Below are positions 62,287 through 64,000 of a stretch of 64,000 bases of DNA, piece by piece. This DNA is from Acridotheres tristis (Eukaryota > Chordata > Aves > Passeriformes > Sturnidae). The position numbers were made by a program, and so were the translations under genes. Below the pieces are notes generated by a model. That model did not search any database, was not told the origin of the DNA, and saw only the letters and a program-made list of their open reading frames with translations. The stretch is from positions 8,282,463-8,346,462 of the forward strand of contig CM072895.1 of assembly GCA_037013685.1 (NCBI GenBank), written 5' to 3'. How positions within the stretch are numbered: the stretch's first letter is position 1; the number at the start of each line of letters is the position of its first letter.

Positions 62287-64000
62287 AAGTAGGAGTAGGT
62301 GAATATTGGAGAAAAAAGTTGCAGATACAACTGATGCTGATAAAATGCCCTGGAAAGGGCATGATATGTTGTGCTTTCAGCTGTAATGGCAGACCCTTCC
62401 AAAATGTCCATTACATTTTAGCTTTTATAGCACTGTGCAGACAGTAAATACTGCTAGATGTAAAGCTCAGAGAAAACATCCCACAGTTTGGTACAAAATG
62501 TTATGCTGAGCTATCTCCGAGTAGGACAAAGCCAAGAAAACCTGTTCTTCCCATTGTGGATGAATCATGGGTCAGCAAGACAATACCTGGGTCAATTCTG
62601 ATTTGTATTTGCATGCTGTCCCTCCCTTCAGCATTTATGTCTGCTGTATAGCCCCTAATCTCCTTCGGTGTCATTGTGTTCCTGTTTATCAGCTTTCACT
62701 TTTATCTCTTCCTCGATGTGCTTGCTGCTCAGCCTGAGTGCAAGGAAGGAAAAGCAAGGCAAGGGAACAGGGTGAGACTAATGACCATGGACAGCTTCTG
62801 CTGTGGCCAGGCTGTGCCAGGAGGGTGAACAGAAAGAGCTGCTTTGGCTTTCAGCTGTCAGTCCCCTGGGAAAGCATGTGCACAATGTCCATCCACAGCC
62901 TTCCTGTCCTCTCAAGCAAGTGGACACCCACCCAGCCTTTGAATGGCACATGCAGTGTTCTTTCCTTCCACCTGACTGAGCAGGTTTGCAATTTCCATCC
63001 AGGTATGGTTTTTTGCTCCTTACTCCACACAGATCTATGTAAAAAAAAAAAAGCAACTCTTACAGGTCCTCTAAAAGATCCAATAATCCAGTTTTCTGAG
63101 TATGTTCTGAGTAGGTGAGAAAAGACACCCGGGACCTGTTTAAAATATTTTACATCTGTAAAATGGACCTTTACCTTTGATGTCCAGCTTATATTTCTCA
63201 TTGTTTTAGGGCTTGTTGAGCTGAAAACTTTATATAGATCAGGATCTACCTTAGAGTCATTTGTCTAATCTCTTTTTAGAGATTTAGTTTAAACTGGAGA
63301 AATACACATACTTTTCACCAGCAATCAACTGTTTTAAGAACTACAGAAGTCTCATTCTGCAGCATAAATTAAGGTGTAAATGGAAAATAAGAACAGCTGC
63401 ATCAAACCCAAGGTCTGTTTGGCTCAGAATCTTATTGCAGATGCTAAGGGATAGACTAAGAAGAGAGCAAGGCTTCTGATAATGTGTAATTTGGGGATTT
63501 TCTGTTCAAGGAGTTATGTTCACTGCTTTGAATGTAAAACCATAATTTTTCATTGAATTTGTCTAATTGATCTTTCTGTTCACCTGTGTTTTGGCCAAAA
63601 TCTGGTGGCAGTGAGTGCAGCAGTATAAGCTAATTTAAAAAACGCTTCATTTTGTTTGCCTTTGGTCTTCTGCCTGATGACTTTATATTCTGCCAGCTGC
63701 TACTTATTTAGTAAGAAATAGTGAATAATGATACATATTATTTGAGAGGCTAGAGAAACTGGTAGTTAAAGAGTTTGATTTGCCTACACACAATTTGTCC
63801 AACTGCAAGAGTTTGTAGGAAATTAGGGGACAGGGAGCCATAACTCCTAGCCATTGTTTTTAGTCTACCACTCTTTGCCTTTGTAATTAAGGAGAGGCAG
63901 GCAATGTCTTTGGGCCTTATTTATGGACCTGTAAAGTTTGTGCTCCTTCGTCCGAGGGTTCTGCAGAGGTACAATTAAAAGTTAGTGGTAAAACACAAAG

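Larger units (their letters stand above)
19943..64000 (+). other. AGBL4: AGBL4 intron downstream of the exon (partial)
   Basis: At least 44 kb of intron after the exon, with no further AGBL4 exon recognised; the expected next block contains the third zinc histidine. AGBL4 is known in vertebrates for very long introns. In mammals BEND5 is nested within it, but no BEND5-like sequence is visible here. Outside the repeats and candidate conserved elements listed separately, 20100-24000, 24030-29080, 31500-33530, 33815-40320, 42700-47085, 49460-55780, 55800-56300, 56370-58495, 58710-61728 and 62290-63520 contain nothing I can name. A small exon with a poorly conserved peptide could have been missed by eye. 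Confidence 0.7.

Noticed and set aside
1..64000. BEND5 nested gene, tRNA, CRISPR array, or microbial genes
   Set aside because: None showed the expected sequence signals; BEND5 is nested in AGBL4 in mammals but no matching peptide was seen here.

Overview
This window looks like vertebrate, most probably bird, nuclear DNA. It has AT-rich non-coding sequence without bacterial-style gene packing, homopolymer and dinucleotide tracts, one short exon with consensus splice sites, and several copies of the CR1 LINE 3' end in the form abundant in bird genomes. The G/T-rich and 'TTTTGGGGTTTT'-like low-complexity stretches suggest a songbird, but I cannot settle the species from the sequence alone.

The only protein-coding sequence I can support is one 112-bp internal exon on the + strand (19831-19942). 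It encodes a segment of AGBL4, the cytosolic carboxypeptidase CCP6, a metallocarboxypeptidase of the M14 family that removes glutamates from polyglutamylated proteins. The exon carries the substrate-binding Asn-Arg pair in a GFDLNRHW motif. The HxxE zinc motif belongs in an upstream exon and the third zinc ligand in a downstream exon; I found neither here. The window is therefore two partial, very long AGBL4 introns (at least 19.8 kb and 44 kb) around a single exon.

Layout: 1-19330 is intron with homopolymer tracts (including a facing poly-T/poly-A pair near the left edge) and one CR1 3' end at about 9316-9461. From 19335 to 19510 there is a coding-like minisatellite whose unit junctions repeatedly recreate a splice-donor consensus. 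An AT-repeat block and a TG-rich acceptor tract lead into the exon. After the exon, a GC-rich segment stays open in frame for 51 codons. Further right are an old LINE ORF2 relic (about 29600-30830), an LTR-like element with an A-rich tail (about 31187-31498), two antisense CR1 copies (33533-33812 and 61729-62286), microsatellites, G/T-rich tracts, and several stretches whose base composition suggests conserved non-coding elements.

No tRNA, rRNA, CRISPR array, complete gene or novel multi-gene system is visible. The most unusual structure is the minisatellite with repeated splice-donor-like junctions about 320-500 bp upstream of the AGBL4 exon.
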